From NCBI RefSeq assembly GCF_052068095.1, contig NZ_JBQHDG010000006.1:248001-312000 (forward strand): a stretch of DNA of 64,000 nt. The letters are read 5' to 3'. Source of the stretch: Phytohabitans sp052068095. GTDB taxonomy: Bacteria > Actinomycetota > Actinomycetes > Mycobacteriales > Micromonosporaceae. This document shows positions 36,560-44,812 of this stretch, one piece after another. Each line of letters starts with the position of its first letter. Within the stretch, counting starts at the first letter, position 1. The notes beneath the pieces were generated by a model. The model was not told the DNA's origin. It saw nothing but the letters and a program-made list of their open reading frames with translations, and did not search any database. Position numbers and translations under genes: made by a program.

Positions 36560-37537
36560 ATGGACTACGTACGACTCGGCTCGACCGGCCTCAAGGTCTC
36601 GCGGATCTGTCTCGGCATGATGAGCTACAGCTCGAAGCCGTGGCGGGAGTGGACGCTCGACTACGACGCGGCCGAGCCGATCGTGCGCCGCGCGGTCGAC
36701 CTCGGCGTGACCTTCTTCGACACCGCCGACATGTACTCGGTGGGTGGCAGCGAGGAGGTGACCGGCAAGCTGCTCGGCGCCTACTTCGCCCGGCGCGACG
36801 ACTACGTGCTGGCCACGAAGGTGTACAACCCGATGGGTGACGGCCCCAACGACCGCGGCCTGTCCCGCAAGCACATCATGGCCTCGATCGACGACTCGCT
36901 GCGCCGGCTCGGCACCGACCACGTCGACCTGTACCAGATCCACCGGTGGGACTACGACACCCCGATCGAGGAGACGATGTCGGCGCTGCACGACGTCGTC
37001 AAGGCCGGCAAGGCCCGCTACATCGGCGCGTCGAGCATGTGGGCCTGGCAGTTCGCCAAGGCCCAGGAGGTGGCGCGGGCCAACGGCTGGACGCCGTTCG
37101 TGGCGATGCAAAACCACTACAACCTGATGTACCGCGAGGAGGAGCGGGAAATGCTGCCGCTCTGCCTCGACGAGGGCGTCGGCGTCATCCCGTGGAGCCC
37201 GCTCGCCCGCGGCCTGCTCGCCCGCGGCCGCGGCACCGGCACCACCCGGTCCGGCAGCGACCAGTACGTCCGCGAGCTCTACGCGGCGTCCGCCGCCTCC
37301 GACGACAAGGTCGTCGACGCGGTCACCGCCGTCGCGTCCGCCCGCGGCATCCCCAACGCCCAGGTGGCGCTCGCCTGGCTGCTGCGCCAGCCCGCCGTGA
37401 CCGCACCGATCGTCGGCGCCACCAAGCTCCCGCACATCGAGGACGCGGTAGCCGCGGCCGCCGTCGAGCTCACCGACGACGAGGCGGCCTCACTCGAGGC
37501 CCCGTACGTACCACACGCCGTCTCCGGCCACGAGTAG
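36560..37537 (+). CDS. Aldo/keto reductase
   Basis: 325 residues with the AKR TIM barrel and full catalytic tetrad: Asp and Tyr in FFDTADMYSVG (about 50-60), Lys in VLATKVYN and His in LYQIHRWD. The late PIVGATKLPHIEDAV segment binds NADPH. It reduces an aldehyde or ketone; the substrate is unknown. The closest visible type is the YakC/potassium-channel-beta-like branch. Expression appears leaderless. Confidence 0.92.
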   Translation: MDYVRLGSTGLKVSRICLGMMSYSSKPWREWTLDYDAAEPIVRRAVDLGVTFFDTADMYSVGGSEEVTGKLLGAYFARRDDYVLATKVYNPMGDGPNDRGLSRKHIMASIDDSLRRLGTDHVDLYQIHRWDYDTPIEETMSALHDVVKAGKARYIGASSMWAWQFAKAQEVARANGWTPFVAMQNHYNLMYREEEREMLPLCLDEGVGVIPWSPLARGLLARGRGTGTTRSGSDQYVRELYAASAASDDKVVDAVTAVASARGIPNAQVALAWLLRQPAVTAPIVGATKLPHIEDAVAAAAVELTDDEAASLEAPYVPHAVSGHE

Positions 37538-37604
37538 AGAGCTTCCGGTCCGGGTCGCCCCTCCGTGGTTTCGAAAACCTTGGTGCGACAAGGAGATGGG
37601 GCTA

Positions 37605-37646
37605 CCTCCGAGGCAGAATTTTCCCAGGTCCGCGTCAGCGGTAGAC
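37605..37646. repeat. Dispersed repeat, copy B
   Basis: The block from CCTCCGAGGCAG to GTCCGCGTCAGCGGTAGACC aligns at about 80% to 45660-45701 (CCTTCGAGGCAT to GTCCGCGTCAGCGGCGGACC) with one gap. It overlaps the left arm of the local long inverted repeat. Confidence 0.65.
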
Positions 37647-38132
37647 CGTATGCTCCCGCGGGCACCGCTCCCGGCCGGCGGCTCGCCAGGGCGAGCCGAA
37701 ATCCCCGGCCGTCCACTGCCAGCTCCGCGGGGCAAGCCCCTACCGACGGCATCCTGACGCAGCGTCACCAGCGTCGGGGGGTCGGGCTTTGAGATCTAGG
37801 AGACTTAGGGTTGATATGGCGCCCTAACTCTCCAAGATCTGGCATCGGACGCCGTTCACATCGCTGTGGCGGTTACTCGCGGTGACGGTGCCCCTGTCCG
37901 GTCTGGGGCCCGTCGACTCGGCACGCGGCATTGTGGACAAACGAACCGTGCGCGGCACGACCTCGGGGTGAGAGTGACCAGCGGCGGCCGGCGTCTGCGT
38001 CGATCGAGGGAAGGGCTTGTGTCGCGGACCTGGCAGCGTAGGTCGGGGATTTCGGCGAGCGCCAGCTCGCCGCCGACCGGAGCGGTGCCCGCGGGAGCAT
38101 ACGGTCCGCAGCCGACGCGGACCGGGGAAAAT
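37618..38132. repeat. Long inverted repeat, arms about 90 bp
   Basis: Left arm 37618-37707 is matched by the reverse complement of 38044-38132. The arms share a perfect 28-bp core that begins GACCGTATGCTCCCGCGGGC on the left-arm strand, and both arms end with ATTTTCCC and ATCCCCG-type borders. About 336 bp separate the arms. It may be the remains of a mobile element or two oppositely oriented copies of a dispersed repeat. Confidence 0.75.
37792..37840. terminator. 19-bp-arm hairpin, possible terminator
   Basis: AGATCTAGGAGACTTAGGG (37792-37810) pairs with CCCTAACTCTCCAAGATCT (37822-37840) with two mismatches and an 11-nt loop. It lies within the convergent spacer and is less GC-rich than the surroundings. 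It could terminate transcription from either side or be a protein-binding palindrome. Confidence 0.6.
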
Positions 38133-38207
38133 CAGGGTGGAAATCGCCCACGACGCGTGGGACTCGCCATCCGGTCGACGGTGACCACGACTGGCGGTGG
38201 CACGGGG

Positions 38208-40172
38208 TCAGATGACCCGTTCGTTGCCGCCGTCGATGGGGATCTGGGCGCCGGTGGTGGCGCCGAAGGCGTCGGAGCACATCACCGCCACCAGGTCGGC
38301 GACCCGGGCGCTGGTGATCTCCGTGTGCAGCAGGTTGCGCCGCTTGTACTCCTCGACGGTCATGGCGTAGTGGCGGGCCCGCTGCTGGAGGATCTCGTCG
38401 GTCCAGAGGCCGGTGTCGAAGACGGCGTCGGGATGGACGACGTTGACGCGGATGCCGTCGCCCGCCCACTCGAGCGCGGCCACCCGGGCCAGTTGGACCG
38501 CGGCGGCCTTGGAGGCCGAGTACGGTGCCGCACCCGGGCCCGGTGCCGGCGCGTTCTTGGAGGCGACGACGACCGCCCGGCCGCCGCGGGGGGCAAGCGC
38601 CAGGAAGGGGTGGAGGCGGGAGAACAGGTAGGCGATGGAGTCGACGTTGACCGACATGGTGCGGCGCCACGTGGACATGTCCAGCTCGGCCAGCCTGCGG
38701 CTCCGCGGGAAGACGCCGGCCGCGGCCACGACCATGTCGATCCCACCGAACCGGTCGACGGCGCGGCGGACGGCGGAGTCGATCGCCTCCGGGTCGGTGA
38801 CGTCGGCGTGGGCGCCCAGGAAGTCGTCCTCGTCCAGCTCGGCTATCCCCGGGTCGACATCCACGCCGACGACCGCGGCGCCGCGCGCCCGGAGGGCGTC
38901 GGCGCAGGCCCGCCCGATGCCGGAGGCCGCTCCGGTCACGAGGGCCACCTCGCCGGCGAAGTCGGGCACCGCGCGTCCGCGCCGCAGCTTCGCTTGCTCC
39001 AGCTCCCAGTACTCGACGTCGAAGATGTCCGCCGCGGGTAGCGCGCGGTAGGTGCCGATCCGCTCGGCCAGCTCGATGATGTCGATGGTGTGCCGGTAGA
39101 TGTCGTACGCGACGTGTGCTTCCTTGGCGCGGCGTCCGGCGGTCAGCAGGCCGAGCTCCGGGTCGAGGATCACTCGGGGCGCGGGGTCCAACATGGTCAG
39201 TGCGGTGCCCCGCCGCTCCCGGTGTTCTTCGAAGTAGCGCCGGTAGTCGCGCGCGTAGCCGGCCACGTCGGCGCCGACGAGCGGGATCCGCTTCGTGCGC
39301 AGCACGTGGTCCGGGGTGGCGGGGCCGCGCCGCGCGATCTCCTGGAGGTCGGGGCGGGACACGAACGCCTGGATCTCCGGGTCGCCGTGGCGGGTGAGGA
39401 GCATCGGCACACCGGCCGCGCCCGAGACCTCGTGCCGCAGCCGCGCCAGCCGTAGCGGGTCGACCGGCGCCGCCGCCTGGCTTGTGCGCACGGCCGGCGG
39501 GCGGCGCTCGGCCAGGTGCTGCTCGGCGCGGCTGATCAGTTCGATGTGCCGCCGGTACGCCTCCTCGACGTCGGCGCCGAACGTGAACAAGCCGTGGTGC
39601 AGCAGGACCACGCCGACGGTCGTGGGACCGATCTGACCGGGGACCGTGTCGGCGCACCGGCGCGCCAGGTCGAACCCGGGCATCGTGTACGGGACGACGA
39701 CCACGCTTCGCCCGAACACCTTCTCGACGATCTCGGCGCCGCCGGGCTGGTTGGTCAACGCCAGCAGCGCGTCCGCGTGGGTGTGCAGGACCGCGGTGTG
39801 CGGCAGCAGTGCGTGCAGGAGGGTCTCGACGCTCGGGTCGGGCGCTCCGGCGTCGACGGACGCGCAGCGCAGCTCGTTCATCATGTCGGTGTCGCTGAGC
39901 TTGTCGAGCGTCAACAGCTGCCGGAGCCGGTCGAGGCGCAGCGGGGCGAAGCCGGCCGCCTCGATCGTCGCCATGTCCCAGCCGCTGCCCTTGACGTGCA
40001 GGATGTCGACCGCGTCTCCAGTCAGGTCGGTGACGGTGGTCTTCACCGAGGTGTTGCCGCCGCCGTGGAGGACGAGCGCCGGCTCCCGCCCGAGCAGTCG
40101 TGAGGTGTAGACGAGCTGCTCCAGAGGCTGGGAGGCGGGTGGTGCGGTGGCGGCGTCCCACGCGTTGCGCAT
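38208..40172 (-). CDS. Fused class II aldolase / short-chain dehydrogenase
   Basis: 654 residues. Residues about 15-390 are a class II (RhaD/FucA/DrdA-like) aldolase: GGGNTSVK near residue 38, metal-binding His-x-His in LHTHADALL and a third His in VLLHHGLFTFG. Residues about 403-654 are an SDR: TGAASGIG, DADVTDP-like HADVTDP, and catalytic YSASK. The two-domain form is known from sugar-1-phosphate aldolases whose aldehyde product is then oxidised or reduced. The mtnA-like gene lies 14 bp upstream, so the likely substrate is 5-deoxyribulose-1-phosphate or methylthioribulose-1-phosphate, giving DHAP plus an aldehyde handled by the SDR. The ATG has AGGGGAG upstream. L-rhamnulose-1-phosphate is an alternative substrate. 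Confidence 0.88.
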   Translation of the reverse strand: MRNAWDAATAPPASQPLEQLVYTSRLLGREPALVLHGGGNTSVKTTVTDLTGDAVDILHVKGSGWDMATIEAAGFAPLRLDRLRQLLTLDKLSDTDMMNELRCASVDAGAPDPSVETLLHALLPHTAVLHTHADALLALTNQPGGAEIVEKVFGRSVVVVPYTMPGFDLARRCADTVPGQIGPTTVGVVLLHHGLFTFGADVEEAYRRHIELISRAEQHLAERRPPAVRTSQAAAPVDPLRLARLRHEVSGAAGVPMLLTRHGDPEIQAFVSRPDLQEIARRGPATPDHVLRTKRIPLVGADVAGYARDYRRYFEEHRERRGTALTMLDPAPRVILDPELGLLTAGRRAKEAHVAYDIYRHTIDIIELAERIGTYRALPAADIFDVEYWELEQAKLRRGRAVPDFAGEVALVTGAASGIGRACADALRARGAAVVGVDVDPGIAELDEDDFLGAHADVTDPEAIDSAVRRAVDRFGGIDMVVAAAGVFPRSRRLAELDMSTWRRTMSVNVDSIAYLFSRLHPFLALAPRGGRAVVVASKNAPAPGPGAAPYSASKAAAVQLARVAALEWAGDGIRVNVVHPDAVFDTGLWTDEILQQRARHYAMTVEEYKRRNLLHTEITSARVADLVAVMCSDAFGATTGAQIPIDGGNERVI

Positions 40173-40186
40173 GCGATCTGGCTCCC

Positions 40187-41203
40187 CTATCGGTCGGCGG
40201 CGGGTGGATCGTCGTCCGGGCGCCCACCCAGGGCGGGATGGATGACGCGCCGTTCGGTGACGATAGCGGTGACGAGCGCCGCCGGCGTCACGTCGAACGC
40301 GTAGTTGAGCGTCTCGGTGCCGTCCGGTGCGACCTTGACGTCACCCCAGCGGGCGATCTCGTCCGCGCCGCGGATCTCGATGTCGACCTCCGCACCGGTG
40401 GGCGTGGACAAGTCGATCGTCGACTCCGGCGCCGCCACCACCATCGGCACACCGGCGTGCGCGGCGGCGAGCGCCAACGGGAAGGTGCCGACCTTGTTGA
40501 TCACGTCGCCGTTGGCGGTCACCCGGTCGGCCCCGACGACGACGGCCTTGGCCAGCCCGCGCGCCAGGACCGTGGCGGCCGCGGAGTCGACGACGAGGGT
40601 GTGTGCGACGTTCATCTGGGCCAGCTCCCACACGGTGAGCCGGGCACCTTGCAAGAGCGGACGGGTCTCCGCGGCGTAGACGTGTGCGAGCGCGCCGCGT
40701 TCGTGCAGCGCGCGCACGACGCCGAGCGCGGTCCCCCATTCCACGCACGCGAGGGCGCCGGCGTTGCAGTGGGTCTGTACGGTGACCGGTCCGGTGACGT
40801 GCCGCATCAGCCAGAGCGCTCCGCGCTCGCTGAGCGCGCGGTTGGCCGCGACGTCCTCCTCCAGCACCGCCAGCGCCTCGGTCAACACCGCGTCGGCGCC
40901 CTCCGGCAGGCGGCCCATGGCCCGGTCGACTCCCCACGCCAGGTTGACCGCGGTCGGCCGGGCCTTCCGGATGGCGGCCGCGGCGGCACCCACCGTGGTC
41001 GGGTCGCCGGCGTGGAGCCGTGCGGCGAGCGCGACGCCCAGGGCACCGGCGGCACCGAGCGCCGGTGCGCCCCTGATGGCCAGGCGCTTGACGGCGTCGA
41101 CCAGGCCTTCGACCGTGTCGATCCTCATCTGGACGAGCTCGTGCGGCAGCCGGGTCTGGTCGATGGCCACGACCCGGTCCTGCTGCCAGTCGATGGTTCG
41201 CAT
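40187..41203 (-). CDS. mtnA: S-methyl-5-thioribose-1-phosphate isomerase family protein
   Basis: 338 residues, the usual MtnA/eIF2B-like length. The active-site pair is visible: C146 in THCNAG and D226 in VGADRV, with the same 80-residue separation as Cys160 and Asp240 of the B. subtilis enzyme. IRGAPALG (43-50) binds the phosphate. It isomerises an aldose-1-phosphate (methylthioribose- or 5-deoxyribose-1-phosphate) to the ketose. The usual methionine-salvage genes mtnB, mtnC and mtnD are absent; instead an aldolase/SDR follows, which suggests the DHAP-shunt branch rather than the full salvage pathway. A 19-bp palindrome lies 26 bp upstream of the ATG. Confidence 0.9.
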   Translation of the reverse strand: MRTIDWQQDRVVAIDQTRLPHELVQMRIDTVEGLVDAVKRLAIRGAPALGAAGALGVALAARLHAGDPTTVGAAAAAIRKARPTAVNLAWGVDRAMGRLPEGADAVLTEALAVLEEDVAANRALSERGALWLMRHVTGPVTVQTHCNAGALACVEWGTALGVVRALHERGALAHVYAAETRPLLQGARLTVWELAQMNVAHTLVVDSAAATVLARGLAKAVVVGADRVTANGDVINKVGTFPLALAAAHAGVPMVVAAPESTIDLSTPTGAEVDIEIRGADEIARWGDVKVAPDGTETLNYAFDVTPAALVTAIVTERRVIHPALGGRPDDDPPAADR

Positions 41204-41228
41204 ACCCGCTCCCCGCACCCACGACATC

Positions 41229-41247
41229 GAAGACACGCGCTGTCTTC
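41229..41247. promoter_or_regulatory. Perfect 7-5-7 palindrome upstream of mtnA
   Basis: GAAGACA-CGCGC-TGTCTTC is a perfect inverted repeat 26 bp before the mtnA start. Its position suits an operator for an unlinked regulator. Confidence 0.6.
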
Positions 41248-41256
41248 CGGCCTGCA

Positions 41257-41294
41257 CGAAGGTAGCAACGCCACGGATGGCGTCGCTACCTTCG
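41257..41294. terminator. Hairpin between chitinase and mtnA genes
   Basis: CGAAGGTAGC (41257-41266) pairs with GCTACCTTCG (41285-41294), and inside it ACGCCA pairs with TGGCGT with one mismatch between the two blocks and a short CGGA loop. It lies 75 bp beyond the chitinase stop and probably ends that transcript. Confidence 0.7.
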
Positions 41295-41368
41295 ATGCCG
41301 CCGAGTCCGGCGCAGTCGGGGTGGCGCGGAGCGGAGCCCGCGACGTCCTAACTGGACACTCGGGCCGG

Positions 41369-42742
41369 CTAGGGCAGGCGCCACTGCTGGTTGGCGCCGC
41401 CGAAGCAGTCCCAGATCTGTAGCCGGGTGCCGTCGGCCGAGCTGCTGCCGGTGGCGTCGAGGCACTTGTTCGAGTTCGGGTTGCGCAGCGTCAGGTTGCC
41501 CTGCGCCTGCCACACCTGGGCGCCGGTGCCGTTGCAGTCGTAGAGCTGGACCAGGCTGCCGTTGGCGGTGCCGGCCGCCGCGACGTCCATGCACTTGCCC
41601 AGCGCGCGGATCGTGCCGTCGGTGCCGACCGTCCACTGTTGAGCGTTGGTGCCGTTGCACGCGTACAGCTGGACCGCCGTGCCGTTCGCGGAGCTGGCGC
41701 CGGCCACGTCGACGCACTTGCCGGCGATGCCGGTGATCTGGCCGGTGCGGCCGCCCGGCGGTGGCGTGGTCGGCGGGGTCCCGCCCGTGGCCACCTCGTA
41801 GATGGCGCTGACGAGCGAGTTGGCGCCGGTGGCGTCCTGGGACAGCTCCCAGTTCATCATGCCGCCGCCGTTGGCCATCATGTACTGCGTCTTGCGCCGC
41901 ACGGTCGGCAGGCCGTTGTAGCACTGCTGGGCGCCGCCCGCCGTGGTGCAGTCGCGGTTGGCGTTGGCCGGGTCCATCGACACCAGGTTCGCGTACGTGA
42001 AGTAGCCCGGCCGGCTGTAGAACGGCACGCCCATCACGGTCTTGCTGGCCGGCAGGCCACGCGCCTTCCAGGCGTTGACGTTGCTGACCGCCCAGTCGTA
42101 GTTGGCGTGCGGGCTGCCGCCGTCGTACGTCATGATGTTGAGCCAGTCGACGTAGCCGAAGACGGCCGGCTGCACGCCGTTCGCGGTGCCGCCGCCGGAG
42201 ACGACGGCCGCGGTGAGCAGCTTGCCGCGGCTGTGCATCGCGGTGCTGAGCTGCTGCATCAGCGCGGTGAAGTTGTTGCCCGAGGTGCCCGGGTCCGGGT
42301 ACTCCCAGTCGATGTCGACGCCGTCCAGGTTGTACTGGGTGACGAAGTTGACCATCGTGTTGACGAACGTGGTGCGGGTCGACGCGTTCGCGGCGAGGGA
42401 CTCGAACGCCGAGTCGTTGCCGTCGTTCCATCCGCCGACCGCGATCAGCACCTTGGTGTTGTTGGCGTGGCCGAGCGAGACGAGCTGCTGGAGCTTCGGG
42501 ATGTTCTCCACCGGCTGGAGGGTGCCGTTGGCGTTCGGCAGCGCGAACGAGTAGTTGATGTGGGTCAGCTTGCCGTACTGGACGCTGTTCACGTTGCCGG
42601 ACCAGGACGGCATGTAGCCGACGCTCTTGAAGCCGTTCGGCAGCACGGCGGCGCTGGAGGTGGACGGGTTGAGCACCGCGACCATGGCGGCGGCGACGGT
42701 CGCGGCCGCGCCGAGCATGGCGGTGAGGGCCCTTCGTGACAT
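41369..42742 (-). CDS. Secreted GH18 chitinase with C-terminal ricin-type module
   Basis: 457 residues. A signal peptide ends near residue 32 (STSSAAV). The GH18 barrel has the conserved SxGG-type AVGGWN (101-106) and the catalytic DGVDIDWE (140-147, acid E147). A TPPTTPPPGG linker leads to a ricin-type trefoil with GKCVDVAG, GKCMDVAA and NKCLDATG repeats and three QxW ends. It hydrolyses chitin to oligosaccharides outside the cell. It lies downstream of the ROK gene, both on the minus strand, and its own promoter with a perfect palindrome is visible. With the AA10 gene nearby it forms a chitin-use module. Confidence 0.93.
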   Translation of the reverse strand: MSRRALTAMLGAAATVAAAMVAVLNPSTSSAAVLPNGFKSVGYMPSWSGNVNSVQYGKLTHINYSFALPNANGTLQPVENIPKLQQLVSLGHANNTKVLIAVGGWNDGNDSAFESLAANASTRTTFVNTMVNFVTQYNLDGVDIDWEYPDPGTSGNNFTALMQQLSTAMHSRGKLLTAAVVSGGGTANGVQPAVFGYVDWLNIMTYDGGSPHANYDWAVSNVNAWKARGLPASKTVMGVPFYSRPGYFTYANLVSMDPANANRDCTTAGGAQQCYNGLPTVRRKTQYMMANGGGMMNWELSQDATGANSLVSAIYEVATGGTPPTTPPPGGRTGQITGIAGKCVDVAGASSANGTAVQLYACNGTNAQQWTVGTDGTIRALGKCMDVAAAGTANGSLVQLYDCNGTGAQVWQAQGNLTLRNPNSNKCLDATGSSSADGTRLQIWDCFGGANQQWRLP

Positions 42743-42810
42743 CGACGATCCTTCCGGTAGTCGTCCGGTCGCGGGCCGCCCGCCGACAGCGAACCGCGTG
42801 GATGCCACGA

Positions 42811-42840
42811 AGGTTAGGAAGGTTTACTATTAATAGTCAA
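42811..42840 (-). promoter_or_regulatory. Chitinase promoter with overlapping palindrome
   Basis: On the minus strand TTGACT (42840-42835) and TAACCT (42816-42811) form -35 and -10 boxes with 18-bp spacing. The perfect palindrome ACTATTAATAGT (42826-42837) overlaps the -35 box and spacer, in an AT-rich island. A repressor bound here would block the promoter; the adjacent ROK protein is the natural candidate. Confidence 0.7.
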
Positions 42841-42858
42841 TACAAGCATTGAAATAAG

Positions 42859-44058
42859 TTAACGAGTCCCGCCGGTCACCAGCAGCTCGGCCACGGGGAG
42901 CGTCGCCGCGCCCACCGAGACCGCGTCCGGGCCGAGCCGGCACAGCTCGATCGACGCCTGCCCGTACGGGTGGCGCAGCGCGTGCGCGGCCGCCACGGCG
43001 CGGATCCGCGGCAGCAGCGCGCCGCCGAGCGCGAGCCCGGCCCAGCCGCCGAGCACGATCCGCTCCGGGTTGAACAGGTTGATCAGGTTGGCGATGCCGG
43101 CGCCGAGGTACCCGGCGGTCTCCTCCAGCACGCGCGCGGCGGACTCGGACCGCTCCGCGGAGGTGACCAGCGCGGCGATCGCGCTCTCCTCGTCCGGACC
43201 GGGCAGCGCGCGGCCGCGGCGGGCGACCCGCCACCGGTCGAGCACCGCCTCCGCGCCGACGTACGCCTCCAGGCAGCCGTCCGCGCCGCAGCGGCACCGC
43301 CGTCCCCCGTACACGATGGTGGTGTGGCCCCACTCGCTGGCGCTGCTGCTGACGCCGCGGTAGCTGACGCCGTCGGTAAGGACGGCCGCCCCGACGCCGG
43401 AGCCGACCAGCGCGATCGCCACGTGGCGCGCGCCCCGCCCGGCGCCGAACCACATCTCCGCGCGGCCGAGCGTCTTGGCGCCGTTGTCGAGGTACAGGCG
43501 GGCGTCGGTGCCGGCCCGGAGCATCGCCTCCAGCGGCACCGCCTCCCAGCCGAGCGTCTGCGCGTGGACGGTGGCCGACGCGCCCTGCTCGACCACGCCG
43601 GGCACGCCGATGCCGACGCCGATCAGCGCGCCGTGCGGCACGCCGGCGGAGGCGGTCACCGCGTCGAGGCCGGCGAGGATGTGCCGCACGACGGTGTCCG
43701 GGTCCGGCTTGGCCGACTCGATCGGGTGGTCGGCCTTGGCGAGGCCGGTCATCGCCAGGTCGAAGAGCTCCACCTGGACGCGGGTCTCGCCCACGTCGAC
43801 GCCCACCAGGTATCCGTAGCCGGGCCGGACCCGCAGCAGCGTGCGCGGGCGGCCGCCGTCGGAGTCGACCGCGCCGGCCTCCTCGACCAGACCCTGCTCC
43901 AGCATCTCGCCGACGAGGTTGCTGACGCTGGCCGCGCTCAGGCCGGTGGCGCCGGTGAGGTCCTGCCGGCTGAGCGGGCCGTCGTGGTAGAGCCTGGACA
44001 GCAACACCGCCCGGTTGCGGCGGCGCATGTCCCGTACCGTCGCCCGCTTCGCGTCCAC
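42859..44058 (-). CDS. ROK-family transcriptional regulator
   Basis: 399 residues. An N-terminal winged helix (about 10-75; LSRQDLTGATGLSAASVSNL) is joined to a ROK sugar-binding domain with VGVDVGETR and the zinc motif RCRCGADGCLE. Such NagC/Mlc-like proteins sense free or phosphorylated sugars. It lies 116 bp upstream of the chitinase on the same strand, with a palindromic chitinase promoter between, so N-acetylglucosamine or chitobiose is a plausible ligand. The GTG start has GGGGGG upstream. TGAAATAAG occurs both before this gene and near the chitinase promoter. Confidence 0.9.
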   Translation of the reverse strand: MDAKRATVRDMRRRNRAVLLSRLYHDGPLSRQDLTGATGLSAASVSNLVGEMLEQGLVEEAGAVDSDGGRPRTLLRVRPGYGYLVGVDVGETRVQVELFDLAMTGLAKADHPIESAKPDPDTVVRHILAGLDAVTASAGVPHGALIGVGIGVPGVVEQGASATVHAQTLGWEAVPLEAMLRAGTDARLYLDNGAKTLGRAEMWFGAGRGARHVAIALVGSGVGAAVLTDGVSYRGVSSSASEWGHTTIVYGGRRCRCGADGCLEAYVGAEAVLDRWRVARRGRALPGPDEESAIAALVTSAERSESAARVLEETAGYLGAGIANLINLFNPERIVLGGWAGLALGGALLPRIRAVAAAHALRHPYGQASIELCRLGPDAVSVGAATLPVAELLVTGGTR

Positions 44059-44100
44059 CGGCCCCCCGCACTTCCACCACGCGATGAAATAAGCGCCAAT

Positions 44101-44673
44101 CTAGCGCGGGGTGGCGTCGAGCAGCTTCTGCATCTGTTCGATCTGCGCGGTGCGGGATTGCTCGATCCGTCGGGCGAGGTCGACCAGGCGCTTGTCGGCG
44201 CCGCCGGCGACCTCCATCTTGGCCAGCCGGATGGCGTCACCCTGGTGGGCCATCATCGTGTTCAGGAAGCGGCGCTCGAACTCGGTGCCCGTGGTCGCCT
44301 TCAACGCCGCGACCTGTAGCTCGCTGGTGCCGGGGAGGCCGCCGTGCGCCGCGTGCGGGTCCTCGCCGCCGGTCGCCGCCGGGCTCGGCGGCGCGCCGGA
44401 GTCGGCCAGGACGCCGGCCAGCATCTCGGCCTCGTCCCGCTGGGTCGCCTCGATCGCGGCGGCGAGTCGCACCAGCTCGGCGCGCCCGCCCTTGGTGTGC
44501 CCGAGCGCGGCCAGCTCCACGCCCTGCCGGTGGTGCGGCAGGATCATCTGGAGGAACATGACGTCGGTGTTGTTGAGCGGGCCCCGGCTCGGGACGTCCG
44601 GTGTGGACCGGGGCGGCCCGGAGCAGCCGGCGAGCAGGAGCGCCACCACCAGCACGACCGCGCGACGTGACAT
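44101..44673 (-). CDS. DUF305-family lipoprotein
   Basis: 190 residues. The lipoprotein signal ends LLLAGC (C17). The mature protein is the helical DUF305 domain with the paired histidine motifs MILPHHRQGVELA and MMAHQGDAIRLA, each in a helix; the linker contains further His in DPHAAHGG. DUF305 proteins are often found with copper or metal-handling genes and the His pairs may bind metal. It is divergent from a copper-dependent lytic monooxygenase, which makes a copper-supply role an attractive but unproven idea. GGGAG lies 5 nt before the ATG. Confidence 0.88.
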   Translation of the reverse strand: MSRRAVVLVVALLLAGCSGPPRSTPDVPSRGPLNNTDVMFLQMILPHHRQGVELAALGHTKGGRAELVRLAAAIEATQRDEAEMLAGVLADSGAPPSPAATGGEDPHAAHGGLPGTSELQVAALKATTGTEFERRFLNTMMAHQGDAIRLAKMEVAGGADKRLVDLARRIEQSRTAQIEQMQKLLDATPR

Positions 44674-44697
44674 CGACACTCCCAACCGTAAAGAGGA

Positions 44698-44726
44698 TTA
44701 AGAGTAAGGCGCACATCTTCTCTTAA
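44698..44726. promoter_or_regulatory. Inverted repeat between DUF305 and AA10 genes
   Basis: TTAAGAG (44698-44704) and CTCTTAA (44720-44726) are perfect inverted half sites with a 15-bp spacer, in an AT-rich stretch of the divergent spacer. It is a probable operator or part of a promoter serving one or both genes. Confidence 0.55.
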
Positions 44727-44812
44727 CAATATTTACAGATAGTGTCGCACCGATGTAACCTCTCGCTACCCACGGCTCGAATCCCCTGTATCCCCCACAA
44801 GGAGAGAGCTGG

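Larger units (their letters stand above)
37538..38207. other. 670-bp non-coding spacer full of inverted repeats
   Basis: No convincing gene lies between the convergent aldo/keto reductase and aldolase/SDR genes. The spacer holds a pair of long inverted arms (37618-37707 and 38044-38132), a copy of a dispersed repeat (37605-37646) and a strong 19-bp hairpin (37792-37840). Frames of 90-150 codons here are low-complexity and lack start signals. Confidence 0.7.
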
